This document shows, one piece after another, positions 35,130 through 45,858 of a stretch of 64,000 nt of DNA; position 1 is the first letter of the stretch, and every line of letters starts with the position of its first letter. A program made the position numbers and the translations under genes. The notes below the pieces were generated by a model that did not search any database, was not told the origin of the DNA, and saw only the letters and a list, made by a program, of their open reading frames with translations. The stretch is from assembly GCA_949130485.1 (NCBI GenBank), contig OX422187.1, positions 6,331,705-6,395,704 on the forward strand. The letters run 5' to 3'. The stretch comes from Agelas oroides (lineage: Eukaryota > Porifera > Demospongiae > Agelasida > Agelasidae).

Positions 35130-35612
35130 CTCAGTTTCCCCCCCCTACATTTGTCTTGTATTGGGAGATGTACAATTCAGAGGTCAGCTTGTTTAGTTCT
35201 AACCTGTACACGGCTTCAATTATCAACAATTAGCTTCCACACAAACGCACTGGGAATATGAGGTGGGGGAATCCCCTTGCATGACAGCACACCACCTTTG
35301 TGTGTGAGTATACAAGCTTTGTATGTGAATAAGGTGAGTGGCAGATTTCTCGCTAGGCCTTTTCCAAAGGACAAAGGACACTGTGCCCTTTGGGGGCTCT
35401 TTAGGTCTGCCTCAGGCTCCCCCCACAGCTGCATTTGCCTTGTATAGGGAGGTATATACAGTTTAGAGGTCAGCTTTTTTTTTTTTACCTCTACAACAAG
35501 AACTAGCATCCACACAAAATACTGAAATACTGGGTGTGGAAGGTGGGGGATTCCCCTTGCATGCTGGCACTCCACTACCTTTGGGTACAAGTACATGTAT
35601 GAAGTGAGTGGT
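35130..35612. repeat. Diverged tandem duplication, unit about 280 bp
   Basis: The stretch 35130-35345 and the stretch 35415-35612 share a series of phrases in the same order: a poly-C, TTGTATNGGGAG, AGAGGTCAGCTT, GGTGGGGGA.TCCCCTTGCATG, and AAGTGAGTGG. They are clearly related but diverged. No protein is evident. Confidence 0.65.
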
Positions 35613-35743
35613 AGCTATTACTCATGGTGTGTGAATGTGTTTATGGGAGGAATGGGGGAGAAAAGGGGGAGGGAGAGTGGAAGCAATGGATACACATACA
35701 GTAGGAAGTTACTTGTTGGAAATTCAGTTATCCAAATCTTCAC

Positions 35744-36201
35744 TTATCCAACCATGCACCCCAAATAATGAGAATTTTTAAATGTCCAGCGCCAGAAGGG
35801 GCTCCTTATTAGAACGGAAGAAATTATGCAAAGGTCAAAGGGCACTTTAATTGGAGCAGCACCTGGCACATGTATTAGAATGAAAAAGGACAGCTGGGCC
35901 ACACGTATGAAGTTGCAGATTGGAGTTGTCAATGATAGGCTCTGAAGAAGAGTGGAAGCTGTTGTGCATGGTGAGGGGCTACCATGTCTATAAAGATGAG
36001 TGGGATCCGTCACAAAAGCTCTTCGATCACCGTTGGATGTTCTTTTGTGGAATGGCAAATTCCTTTCGGTGGGACAAACTCCATGGTGTCTAGCGTACAG
36101 AACACAGCACTTTCTGGGTCACCCCATAGGTCACTTGACAATCTTCTTCTCACTTTCCGTGGATCTGAAGGAATCAGCGACGTATTACTCTGTACTAGCA
36201 C
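35744..36201 (-). other. Possible decayed coding or repeat sequence
   Basis: The minus strand at 36010-36201 reads a fairly convincing peptide (PSDPRKVRRRLSSDLWGD, then VFCTLDTMEFVPP) that stops without a splice signal. The plus strand is also open here. The flanks contain dispersed-repeat phrases such as GGGCACTTTAATTGGAGC and GGGTGCTTACATTGGGA, so this is probably a decayed element. No family was recognised. Confidence 0.3.
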
Positions 36202-36367
36202 GGCTGAAGTAGTCTGTCATGGACACCATTTCGCTCACGCTCAGCACACACACGTAAGTGGATGTGCAACTTCCGCTCCAACAATTTAGGCACCCCCTAA
36301 AATTAATTCCAAAGTTCAAGGATGCTTACAATGGAACGGAAAAAAATTACGATATGCCCTAGGGGGT

Positions 36368-37197
36368 GCTTACATTGGGATGGCACCTACATTAGAAACT
36401 TTAGGGTAATCTGCTTTGCATTCCAGGGTGTTTCACTGATCCAAACATCAACATCCTTCAGTCTCAAATAAGTGACTAATTCCTACTGTACATGTGTAGT
36501 GGTGTCAGTGTACATGTAGGTGATGGGTGTGGTGCTTACATTGGGGTGGCACCTACATTAGAAACTTTAGGGTAATCTGCTTTGCATTCCAGGGTGTTTC
36601 ACTGATCCAAACATCAACATCCTTTAGTCTCAAATAAGTGACTAATTCCTACTGTACATGTGTAGTGGTGTCAGTGTACATGTAGGTGATGGGTGTGGTG
36701 CTTACATTGGGGTGGCACCTACATTAGAAACTTTAGGGTAATCTGCTTTGCATTCCAGGGTGTTTCACTGATCCAAACATCAGCATCCTTCAGTCTCAAA
36801 TAAGTGACCAATTCATACTGTACATGTGTAGTGGTGTCAGTGTACATGTAGGTGATGGGTGTGGTGCTTACATTGGGGTGGCACCTATATTAGAAACTTT
36901 AGGGTAATCTGCTTTGCATTCCAGGGTGTTTCACTGATCCAAACATCAACATCCTTCAGTCTCAAATAAGTGACTAATTCCTACTGTACATGTGTAGTGG
37001 TGTCAGTGTACATGTAGGTGATGGGTGTGGTGCTTACATTGGGGTGGCACCTACATTAGAAACTTTAGGGTAATCTGCTTTGCATTCCAGGGTGTTTCAC
37101 TGATCCAAACATCAGCATCCTTCAGTCTCAAATAAGTGACCAATTCATACTGTACATGTGTAGTGGTGTCAGTGTACATGTAGGTGATGGGTGTGGT
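36368..37197. repeat. Tandem array, five near-identical 166-bp units
   Basis: Units begin at 36368, 36534, 36700, 36866 and 37032 with GCTTACATTGGG, an exact 166-bp period. Units 3 and 5 share private variants (ATCAGCATCC, GACCAATTCATAC), while 1, 2 and 4 share another set, so the array also has a higher-order pattern. The minus strand of each unit carries an open peptide, but 166 is not a multiple of three, so it is not a repeat protein. Confidence 0.95.
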
Positions 37198-37354
37198 GGC
37201 ACAGGAGGGGAAGGGAGAAGATGGATAAGGCACATGTGAGTTTGTGATATGTAAGGACAAGGGAAAGGACGAGAGGGCAGGAAGGTAAGGAAGTAGTGTT
37301 ACCAGTGAAGTATAATGTACATGTTTATGTTATAGTGTGCGAGGGGAGACTTAC

Positions 37355-37425
37355 CAGTCATAGCCTTCTTCCTGTCAGTCTCTGCCTCCTTCACCACCTT
37401 CTGCTTCTGAGCAGCTCGGTCTTCT
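37355..37425 (-). pseudogene. Orphan exon resembling erlin (SPFH family)
   Basis: A 71-bp exon with a good acceptor (CGCCCTAG) and donor (CTG|GTAAGT) encodes AAQKQKVVKEAETDRKKA, very close to the helical segment after the SPFH domain of erlins, ER-membrane scaffold proteins involved in receptor degradation. The exon that would join it at its 5' side, and the rest of the SPFH domain, were not found between here and the second erlin-like exon at 38525-38572, so the copy is probably incomplete. Confidence 0.5.
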
Positions 37426-37431
37426 CTAGGG

Positions 37432-37590
37432 CGAGGAGTGAGTGTGAGGAGTGAGTGTGAGGAGTGAGTGTGAGGAGAGAGTATGAGGTTAGTGTGAGGA
37501 GTGAGTGTGAAGAGTAAGTGTGAGGAGTGAGTGAAGAGTGAGTGTGAGGAGTGAGTGTGAAGAGTGAAGTGTGAGGAGTGAGTGTGAGGG
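37432..37590. repeat. GTGAGGAGTGAGT minisatellite
   Basis: About 160 bp of imperfect tandem units around GTGTGAGGAGTGA, immediately upstream of the acceptor of the erlin-like exon. Confidence 0.85.
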
Positions 37591-37726
37591 TACACTAGCT
37601 ATTGCATACACTTGTGGCAGTCCTGGGTAGATATCAAACATTCCATTCCATATTTCACTTGTGTTACCACATTTCAGTTTGTTACGTATTTCAGTCGTGT
37701 AACTATGCTCAAAGTACAGTAGTGCA

Positions 37727-37828
37727 GAACTTCTGTTAAGAGTGGGGCTCACATGCACTGCATGGATTTGTGTCAGGTGTTCACATATCTACACAGCACA
37801 TATGAGCCCCACCCTTAACAGAAGTTAC
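37727..37828. repeat. Inverted repeat, 26-27 bp arms
   Basis: The left arm reads AACTTCTGTTAAGAGTGGGG and the right arm is its near-perfect complement, separated by about 48 bp. This could be a small foldback element. No target-site duplication was identified. Confidence 0.7.
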
Positions 37829-38524
37829 GAAAGGCGATATGGGCACTAGACAATGAACCTACATACAGAATTGCCTGTTAAATTTGTCAGATTTGCATGG
37901 CAATTCTTGTCTCGCAGACAATGTACAGAATGGTTTTCATGGGATGTGGCTTCACTTCCCGAGGGCAAGAGTTGTGATGTTCATTAGGTGCAAAACTACA
38001 TGCAAGAGAGCACTACATCAAGTCCTTACCACCAGTGCCAAAAGATAAAAGAAGCTGCTTCTCTCAAAGTGAAAATCTTGCTGTACAGCTCCCATTAGAT
38101 TGTGCGTTTGCCTTCTGGAAGTAGGACACTTAATTGACATTTGTAAACCATCTATACATGTAAGACTTGCAGAGGGGGCTTGGCTTGTGAGACTTAATCA
38201 GAGGCGGGGGGGGAGGTTGGTTGATCGACAGCCACTAAATAAGATCAGCAGTAAATGCTTGAATGAAATCCTGTAGCTGTCAAAAGCAACAGTGAGATGT
38301 GAGGGAGAGTGTGTGCACAACTTAATCAGCCACACACCTTGAGCGGGGGTGCTCAGGAGATTCTTCAACCATCCAGCTAGTATCTCCGTCGTATGGTTGA
38401 GTTTGCACTGGCCTGTTAAGGTAGCATGCACAGCAGTTTTCAGCTTTGTCTGTGTATACACTCTTACATAAAATGTGTTGTCAGAATAGCCTTACCAGCT
38501 GGCTCCAACAGTTTATAAACGTAC

Positions 38525-38572
38525 CTTCCTCGATCTTGTGCAGGGAGAACGACACGAGAAAAGCTGCCACTC
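38525..38572 (-). pseudogene. Orphan exon resembling the erlin N-terminus
   Basis: A 48-bp exon with acceptor AAGTATAG and donor GAAG|GTACG encodes VAAFLVSFSLHKIEE, matching the membrane anchor and HKIEEG motif near the erlin N-terminus. No upstream Met exon was found, and the following SPFH-domain exons are missing before 37425. The two erlin-like exons lie in the expected order. Confidence 0.5.
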
Positions 38573-38763
38573 CTATACTTGGACACCAAAGAGCACAACT
38601 GAGTTAGCCACGTCTGTGGAGTGGAGAGACTATCTGTCACTGCACTTCAGTCTTCACTAGTACTGTAGTGAGTCTTCAATTTCACTGTCTGGAACAGACA
38701 TTTGTGGGTGACCGGTTAGTCTCTGAGCTCCAGATCCTTGAAGGCCTTGCAGCACTGCTTCAG

Positions 38764-38880
38764 GGCCGTAGCCTTCAGATTTGAAGTGGTCAGGTTCGTA
38801 GTGCGTGCATAAAATGGGGGTCTTGGGGCACGCTCCCCCAGGAATTGTTGGAATTTAGAGGCTGACACGATATTACAACT
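38764..38880. mobile_element. Fragment of a hAT-type element
   Basis: It begins CAGGGCCGTAGCC and contains the phrase GGGGCACGCTCCCCCAGGAA, a recurring subterminal block of hAT-type elements in this window. The right terminus is not visible. Confidence 0.5.
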
Positions 38881-39180
38881 TTATACCCTCCATACTATAT
38901 ATGTAACCAAAGGGGCAGCAGTTGATCATAATTCTTAATTTGTCATCGCCTTTTCCTTTGTGCAGGAGTTGCTACACTATACCCTCCCACTTTGCCACCA
39001 ACATTTTGAGGCATTGCATGTACAGAACAAGAGCTAATTTCTGAATTTACCCGAGTGTAGCTAATTTTGTCAAGCATGCATTTCTAGTCACAAGTTGCAA
39101 AATCTCAGCAGCAGTCATGATCAGTTGCACACATTGTACACAACCATGTATTGTGTCATTGGTATGCAAGAACTCAATCA

Positions 39181-39903
39181 GCTGGTTACCACTTGTCTAT
39201 ACCTTATGTCATTCACATTGTAAAGCCCCCAGGCCTTCCATTTTACCATACCATGCATGTGTGTACTATTGGTGACACATACCAAAATGCGAGCAAACAT
39301 CCTTGCATGCCACTTGCCTCTGTACAGACATGTTAAGCCAGCTTGACGCTCACAGCTTGTGACGATCACACCAACTGTCTCACTAGTTAGATAACACTGT
39401 ATGTTGTGCTAGGGGTATAGCTCACCATGTAACTGAATTTACTGAACATGTGTGATTAACTCAAATGAAAATTAGCTTAAGAAATGGCCAACTCAAGGCT
39501 GGAGCACAAATAAGTGGCAAAATTAACATTACACAAAAATTATTTCCTTATTAACTTGACTTTCAAAAGAAGTGTAATTAACGTAATACAAATGTAAATA
39601 CAAAGACACTAGTTCCTACACAGAATGCAGATTGAGTCACAGCACTGCTACATTTACTGTTCTATCAGTCAACATTTCACACCGTTGTTTTGCTTTGTAA
39701 CCTTGTACTTTCTTCGAATACACATCAAATAAGGCAGGCAGCAAGCTGTAAAAGCAGTGAGTAGTGTCAGAAAAGCACCCAGTACAAGTAGCATGCCAAA
39801 TCTCACATAATTAACTGTATCACATCTGGAGTCGTTGTCAGTTTTACATCGCACGCATGAAAGAGGACGTTCATTATCAGCTAAAAGGTAGATTGGCAAG
39901 CTC
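39181..39903 (-). repeat. Donor copy of a 0.7-kb segment duplicated at 53051-53722
   Basis: The segment is repeated at high identity at 53051-53722. It covers the last exon end of the membrane-protein gene plus its 3' flank. It is longer than the other copy by about 60 bp (near 39573-39633) and lacks a 12-bp in-frame stretch present there. It starts with GCTGG and ends with CTC, which are shared with the recipient locus at the joints. Confidence 0.9.
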
Positions 39904-40746
39904 GGAATGAGGATGATCACAGTCAGAATCACATACAAATTGATGGGCTTCTTTTGTTTCCTTTCTTGATCTGCCTTACGGCAATCTGCGATTAAAAAGA
40001 CGGCAATAATGATGAACCACCCGATAACGAATTATCCAAAGATGACAAAGCCAGCAATGATTTCGTCTCGGGGACATACTCCAGCAGAATTCGACACCGT
40101 AAGTGAAAACCAGGCATTGATTTTTACAATCATTGCAAGTGCGGCAAGTGTAAAGGTTACAGGAAAGTTATCCTCTTTTTCATTGTTACTTTCTTCAGTT
40201 TCGTTACGAGTATTGAATTTGAAGACACAAGCTGGAAATACATAAATAAGAAATATGGATAGTGCAAGGAGCATTTTCCCATATGTATTGAGGCTGAATC
40301 CATAAAGCAGATTCTGAATTGTCACACCAGGGATCAGGTCGTTTGGTAGCTGCCCTACAGTGAGACTGGTCAGTAGCTGCCCGCAAGTAACATTCATCAG
40401 CTGCACACCTGTGATGTTGCTGAATAGCTGCTCACATATATCATTCTGCAGTATTGGTGGAAGGTTGTCCCCTATGAGGTACAAACAGCCTCCAACTCCA
40501 ATAACAATATTGACAAGCACTTTCTTTGCTTTGGTTTTGTGTCTTATTAGCTTTGCAGAAATCACAGCCCACAGAATAAAATGTCCACAAAATCATTATG
40601 GCAATTGCAGTCGCCAGGATCAATAAAGCAGCCAGCAATGGGCCATTGAATGCTCTTATTCCCAAATAAATTGCGGTTGTCATAACGTCGACCATCAGCA
40701 CCACGGTTAGTGGAGCATCCACCCCATCAAATGCATCAGAAACTCC
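39669..40746 (-). pseudogene. Eight-pass membrane protein, one stop and one frameshift
   Basis: Reading from an acceptor at 40746 (TCATGCAG) to a stop at 39669, about 355 codons encode roughly eight hydrophobic segments with conserved-looking loops (CLYLIGDNLPPIL; a Cys-rich loop with DNERPLSC and CKTDNDSRCD). I recall similar large multi-pass families in sponges but cannot name a function. The frame shifts once near 40575-40590, within the second membrane span, and has one in-frame TAA near 40030-40032. Otherwise it is continuous, so it is a young pseudogene or contains sequencing errors. Upstream exons were not found. Confidence 0.6.
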
Positions 40747-41059
40747 CTGCATGACACAAAAATGCAAGACACGATCATCATAACAACATCAGCAACCTTT
40801 TCATGCAAGTAATTTACACAGTATCAAACAAGAATGTTTGACATAAACGTAAAACGAAGAGAATGCTTTAGCGGTTCGACTCAGTAGTCCTCGTACCCAA
40901 TAGCCTGGGAACGAGACTAGTTACTTAGCACTAGTACGTCAAGGGCCTCGGATACGGTCGGTACCACGCCAAATAATATTTCTGCGACTAGCTAAGATCG
41001 CCACGAAGGATATATCCCGTCCTATTTTTTCTTTTACAGTTTGCCGCTGACGAACAGGT

Positions 41060-41335
41060 TATCTAGAAGTTTTGCATAAATCCTTCCCATGAAGATATTG
41101 TAAAGTTTATATGAAGGATTTATGCAAAACACGTGTTGCATAATTCCTTCCCAAGAGTTACTGGTGGCGTGTTTTGCATAAATCCTTCCCATGAGTAACT
41201 CAAGGTAAGGCTTGCATAATTCTTTCCCATGAGTAACTGAAGGTAAGGCTTGCATAATTCTTTCCCATGCATGAGTAACTCAAGGTAAGGCTTGCATAAT
41301 TCCTTCCCATGAGTAACTCCAGGAAATTTTGGTAC
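41060..41335. repeat. Tandem array of about 40-bp units
   Basis: Repeated units around GCATAATTCTTTCCCATGAG followed by TAACT.AAGGTAAGGCTT. The first part is inverted relative to a stretch at 41105-41125 (GAAGGATTTATGCAAAAC). About five units are recognisable. Confidence 0.8.
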
Positions 41336-41675
41336 TTTTATGCAAATGTCTATTTGACCCTGTGACGAACGGCGCAGTCCGCCGTTGCCAGATTTCAATA
41401 TACGTGGTAACAAGTGGTTGTTAAAACAATGCGAGGTGTTTTGTATATGTAGTTTAGCACTGGCAGTCACCCTCCAGTCACTACAATCTAAAGTACTTAC
41501 CATATTGTAGCAACAATAGATCTACCAACACTTGCGCAGGTTTTTAACTCTTGGGTACCTCTCTGCGTATGGCTGCAGCTCACTTCTACTGGAAAGTCCT
41601 CTGCAGGTTAGGCCAGGCAAACTAGATTTATTGTTTCGCTTCAGCGCCCGCTTCGTCAGAGACGGGATGCACAAA

Positions 41676-41920
41676 ACTTCGAGTACGGAAGTAATTATAG
41701 TCATGTGACATTCAGTAAGCTTATACAAAAACGCGTTGAACCGGAGGCAGTCTTTCAGGTGAAGATTTATGGCAGTCTACATGGTCCAGGTCAGACACAC
41801 GGGTGGAGGATCATTCTATTATTGATGAATCCATGCATGGTTGATAACACTGCCGGTGAAATTGACTTATTGAACTTGATACAGGGATGCTGCAGCCTTG
41901 TGTTTCCCACACTGTGAGAT
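41676..41920. repeat. Left arm of a large inverted repeat
   Basis: About 245 bp, repeated in inverted orientation at about 43305-43575. Shared phrases include ACTTCGAGTACGGAAGTAAT, GGACCATGTAGACTGCCATA (complement) and the GTGAGATGC end. The arms enclose about 1.4 kb. Confidence 0.85.
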
Positions 41921-42609
41921 GCTACATCTCTGGACGTGGTTTTCAACTGTCTTTTCTGTGCCTTTGCCTACTTCTATGAGAACTTTATAAATTGTGTGAC
42001 AGACAACAGTCTGTGAGAGGCTCAAAGGCATTCATTGTAATAGATAGTTTACCTTACTCCGTTGTTTCATTACATAATATTAGTATGTTTAAGAAAAGTT
42101 TTGTTAACTATAACCTATCTTTATAACCTGGGTACATTATACTATCAGCCTTTGCTATTTTATGTATCCATTGCACAAGTTGCATAAAGTTTTCATCAAA
42201 AAAAAGAAAGAAATAAAAAAAAAAGATGGGGATACTGAAAATCATGCCTATAGAAGTTCATCATTTCACAGCTATATGATTTCTGTGTAGCAAATGATGT
42301 TGCAGTTACAGACTGACATACACCCTCTATGATTTGTAGTGCAGTAATAAATGGACCTGAAAAGGTGTGTGTGTACTGGAGCCTGCATCCCAGTTTGCAG
42401 TTTTTTTGTGACTGAAAAACTGATCCAAAGTAAAAGCACTGCAAGCTGCTACAATACAGTTTGCTGCATGCATTAGAATTATAGTGTACCGAGTACATGT
42501 AGCTAAGTCAGACTGGTGTCTGGATGTTTCATACACCTATAGGGACACAAAGCAGTAGCTGGCAGTGTGATCAACCATGAGATCCATCAAGTTAAATTTC
42601 CTGGAAACA

Positions 42610-42859
42610 TAGTCTCGTGCCCAGACCCCACCCGCTAGGTGATATCCAGCTGATTCCTTGGGCTTCATTAAAAATTCATACCTTACAGTTGAAAACTGAT
42701 ACACACCAAAAAAATGCTGTGTCATGATGGTGTTTTAATTCTGCAATGTGATATGCGGATGGAAAATTCTCCCCAGAAAGTAATCAACGTTAATGAAGCC
42801 CGAGGGGTCGGCTAAATGTCACCAGACCTTTTCTCGGGTGGGGTCTGGGCACGAGACTA
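42610..42859. mobile_element. MITE, 9-bp TSD family, 250 bp
   Basis: Starts TAGTCTCGTGCCCAGACC and ends GGTCTGGGCACGAGACTA, with good inverted homology. Its flanks do not form a clear 9-bp duplication. It lies inside the spacer of the inverted repeat 41676-43575. Confidence 0.75.
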
Positions 42860-43304
42860 AGAAATATATTGACCTGGGTCATGCTGAACTTTTTCACTTG
42901 ATAGTCTGGAAATTATCATACTGTATAGCTCATGCATTGAGCTGCCGATAACACTGCTACCTACTGCCTTGTGTTTTCCATGTTATATACAATGGGTAGC
43001 CACTTGTATGTTGCTGATAGAAGCATTCGTGACCAGGACCAAAATGTAGTCACGTGATTACATCAGATAATAATTGGATCCACCTATAAATCAAGCAATC
43101 AAGAGCTTCAGACCAAGAACGATTTCACTGCTCAACAATTTTGATCCTGGTCACAAACACTTCTAGAAGCAAGTGTGACAAGTGACTAGCCCTCGAATTA
43201 TGTAGTGAAAATCCTTGTTGCCGTACCAGTGATTTCAATTTCAGTATAGCAGGTAAACTTGTTTCCAGACAGGGGCCTGGGAATGAGGTTATATAGCAGG
43301 CTGT

Positions 43305-43575
43305 AGAGCATCTCACAATGTGTGAAACACAAGGCTGCAGCATCTCTGTATCAAGTTCAATAAGTCACTTCTTACATTGTCTGAACAATTTCACCTGCAG
43401 CGTTATCAACCATGCATGGATTCATCAATAATAGAATGATCCTCCACCCGTGTGTCTGACCTGGACCATGTAGACTGCCATAAATCATTAGCTTCTTCAC
43501 CTGAGAGACTGCCTCCGGTTCAACGCGTTTTTGTATACCGAATATCACGACTATAATTACTTCCGTACTCGAAGT
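43305..43575. repeat. Right arm of a large inverted repeat
   Basis: Inverted counterpart of 41676-41920, slightly longer because of a small insertion around 43365-43390. Together with the left arm it could form a large foldback. Confidence 0.85.
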
Positions 43576-43854
43576 GTTGTGAACAAAGTGCATCCCCATT
43601 CATTAACTTCATATGTGAGTGGACCGAGTAAAATTTAATGATATTCATAGCACCATGTGACATTAAGATGGGTGTGGTTATTACACATAATATGAGTTAT
43701 ATCAATCAATCAAAATTTTTAATGTCACTCACTAATATGCAATCAGCCTAACAGGCTTATGGTGCATACAAAAGAATTCTCAAACTAAAACCGCGTACAA
43801 CACAAGAATATAGTTCATATAAAAATACGTCAGGGGTACATATGGATGGAATTA

Positions 43855-44287
43855 CAGTGGAACCCCGCTTAACGGACACCCCTCAACAGCGGACTTCCAT
43901 TCACTTCAATACTTAAGCAACCCTGAATAGCGGACACCCCGCTACTCCGTATAACGGACAGTTTTCGCGGTCCCAACTGTACGCAAACAATACTGAACGA
44001 CCCCGATTTAGCGGACACCCGTCGACCTTTTCAACAAGATTGTCCACCATCGCTGCTGGAGTTAACATCTTGACATTAGATTAGCACTGTTACTCGTAGT
44101 AATAGCCTCTGCTTAGCCTTCCCTGCCAGCGTACAGCAAAGGAAACACAGCCACGTTGTGCTCAACAGCCCGATTACGCATACCAGGCCTACCGGAAATA
44201 TACCGGAAGCCCCTGAGTTAGGGACACCTCGCTATAAGGGACAAAATGTTGGTTCCCAATGGTGTCCGTTATAGAGAGGTTCCACTG
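43855..44287. mobile_element. pogo/Tigger-type MITE (433 bp)
   Basis: The left end is CAGTGGAACCCCGCTTAACG, and the right end is its inverted counterpart with consensus CAGTGGAACCTCTCTATAAC. TA dinucleotides at 43853-43854 and 44288-44289 fit the TA duplication of Tc1/mariner-pogo transposases. The interior repeats the phrase GCGGACACCC. No coding capacity. Confidence 0.85.
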
Positions 44288-44689
44288 TATATTGTGTGCT
44301 ATGTGCTGGGATAAAAGCAAAGTGGTGAAACCGTGCAGGTGAATTAAATGAAGACAGTCTTGTGTCAGAGTCCCACAAACAACAAAACACTTAGTGGTGG
44401 AAGACGCACAGACAAGTTGGGGGGGGGCTTCGGGACTGAGCAAGCGCTAAACGCGGAGGTTTACCGCGCGCTTAGCGCACGTAGCTACTCCGACAAAGCG
44501 TACATCTCTATATGAATCACTGCTTCATGTCCTGCAAACATAAGCACTGAAATCTGCAGCTCCCAAGAGACAGCGGTGGCAGTGCCTTGCATACAAAGGC
44601 TGATTCCGAAGGGATCGGGCTCCGAGAAACGACCATACGATGAATCGTCTAAGTTACAGCCAGTTGCCATAAATTTTGGTGTTCTCCGA

Positions 44690-44885
44690 CGGCCTCAGAA
44701 GCACTCTCACACGGTCTAAATTGAAAATTTTTCCTGGGGGAGCATGCCCACAGACCCCCCCTACAATGTTGTGCGTTATATATATGCTCGCAAAAAAAAA
44801 CTGCGCGGGCCGCGCGTGCCGCATGGCCGCACCATCCCCACTCTATGTGTGCCCCCCCCTTCTTCAATTTCTGGATCCACCCCTG
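44690..44885. mobile_element. Fragment of a hAT-type element (right end)
   Basis: It contains the block CCTGGGGGAGCATGCCCACAG and ends TGGATCCACCCCTG, the usual right terminus of hAT elements of this type. The left end is not recognised. Confidence 0.55.
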
Positions 44886-44948
44886 CTGGGGACGATACTA
44901 TGCACCAGAGGAAGTATACAGCGTAATACAAACGGAAGCCTGGATAAT

Positions 44949-44980
44949 TAACCCTCGGCGCGCATGCGCAGCGAGGGTTA
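44949..44980. repeat. Short GC-rich palindrome
   Basis: TAACCCTCG pairs with CGAGGGTTA around a GCGCGCATGCGC core. It abuts the poly-T of the LINE fragment. Confidence 0.6.
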
Positions 44981-44986
44981 CGGTAC

Positions 44987-45671
44987 TTTTTTTTTTTTTT
45001 TTTTTTTTTTACTGAACAAATTTCTTATATCAGGTCATCAGAAGTAGCTAGTAAGCTAATATAAACTGATAACCTACAAAGACAAAAGATAAAACTAAAA
45101 CAAATTTACAATAGCACGCTTAAAAGCAGGTAAGGTAGAAATAGCACTAACATCTGAAGGTAAACTATTCCACAATCTAAAAAAATGAGTTTGAATAAAC
45201 GTTTGAATGCGCACGTGGCTGTACCATGGAGCTGGAGTTAATAGACCGAATAGAATTGCCATAGGGAGTGGATCTAAAAACAGTGGGAAGGTTTGGAAAA
45301 GTAGCAAGCCTGTTAACCATGTTGTAGAATAGGCAGAGTTTTAAACATTTTCTTCTTGTGGCTAATGTTGGAAGGTTGGCGAGTTGCAAGAGTTCCTCAT
45401 ATCCACATCGCCATCGCTTTAGACAAACTTTCAACCCAAACTTCTGAATACCCTCAAGCCTCTCGATGTCTTTCTTCAGGTGAGGATCCCAAACACTACA
45501 AGCATATTCAAGGTGTGGACGAATCAATGACTGGTACAAACGTAGGAGGGTATGTGGTTCTGAATAGAGATAGAACTTTCGATAAAGGACCCCAATAAAT
45601 TTTAAGCGATTTTCTCTGAAAATGCTTCGTTGCGAAGCTAGAGTGTTTCCTGTTGGTACGGCTACGTGATA
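44987..45671 (-). mobile_element. 5'-truncated LINE (non-LTR retrotransposon)
   Basis: On the minus strand this is the C-terminal part of a LINE reverse transcriptase (YQSLIRPHLEYACSVWDP, then a RLWNSLPSDV tail domain), ending in a stop near 45095 and an A-tail of 24 bases, seen as poly-T at 44987-45010. One frameshift occurs at an A-run near 45180-45187. The style is that of Jockey/CR1-like or RTE-like elements. Only about 0.7 kb of the 3' end is present, as expected for an incomplete insertion. Confidence 0.85.
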
Positions 45672-45858
45672 AGTCGGCCATTTTTTACTCCGTATCACGT
45701 AGCCGTACCAACAGGAAACACTCTAGCTTCGCAACGAAGCATTTTCAGAGAAAATCGCTTAAAATTTATTGGGGTCCTTTATCGAAAGTTCTATCTCTAT
45801 TCAGAACCACATACCCTCCTACGTTTGTACCAGTCATTGATTCGTCCACACCTTGAAT
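45506..45858. repeat. Palindrome with 166-bp arms and a 21-bp loop
   Basis: 45506-45671 and 45693-45858 are inverted copies with no mismatch that I can see. The loop is 45672-45692. The left arm is the end of the LINE fragment. The right arm is the first part of the DNA brought in with the R2-like element. The arms would form a very stable hairpin. Confidence 0.9.

Noticed and set aside
36368-37197. CRISPR-like array
   Set aside because: The whole 166-bp unit repeats with no unique spacers, and the context is a eukaryotic genome. It is a plain tandem repeat.
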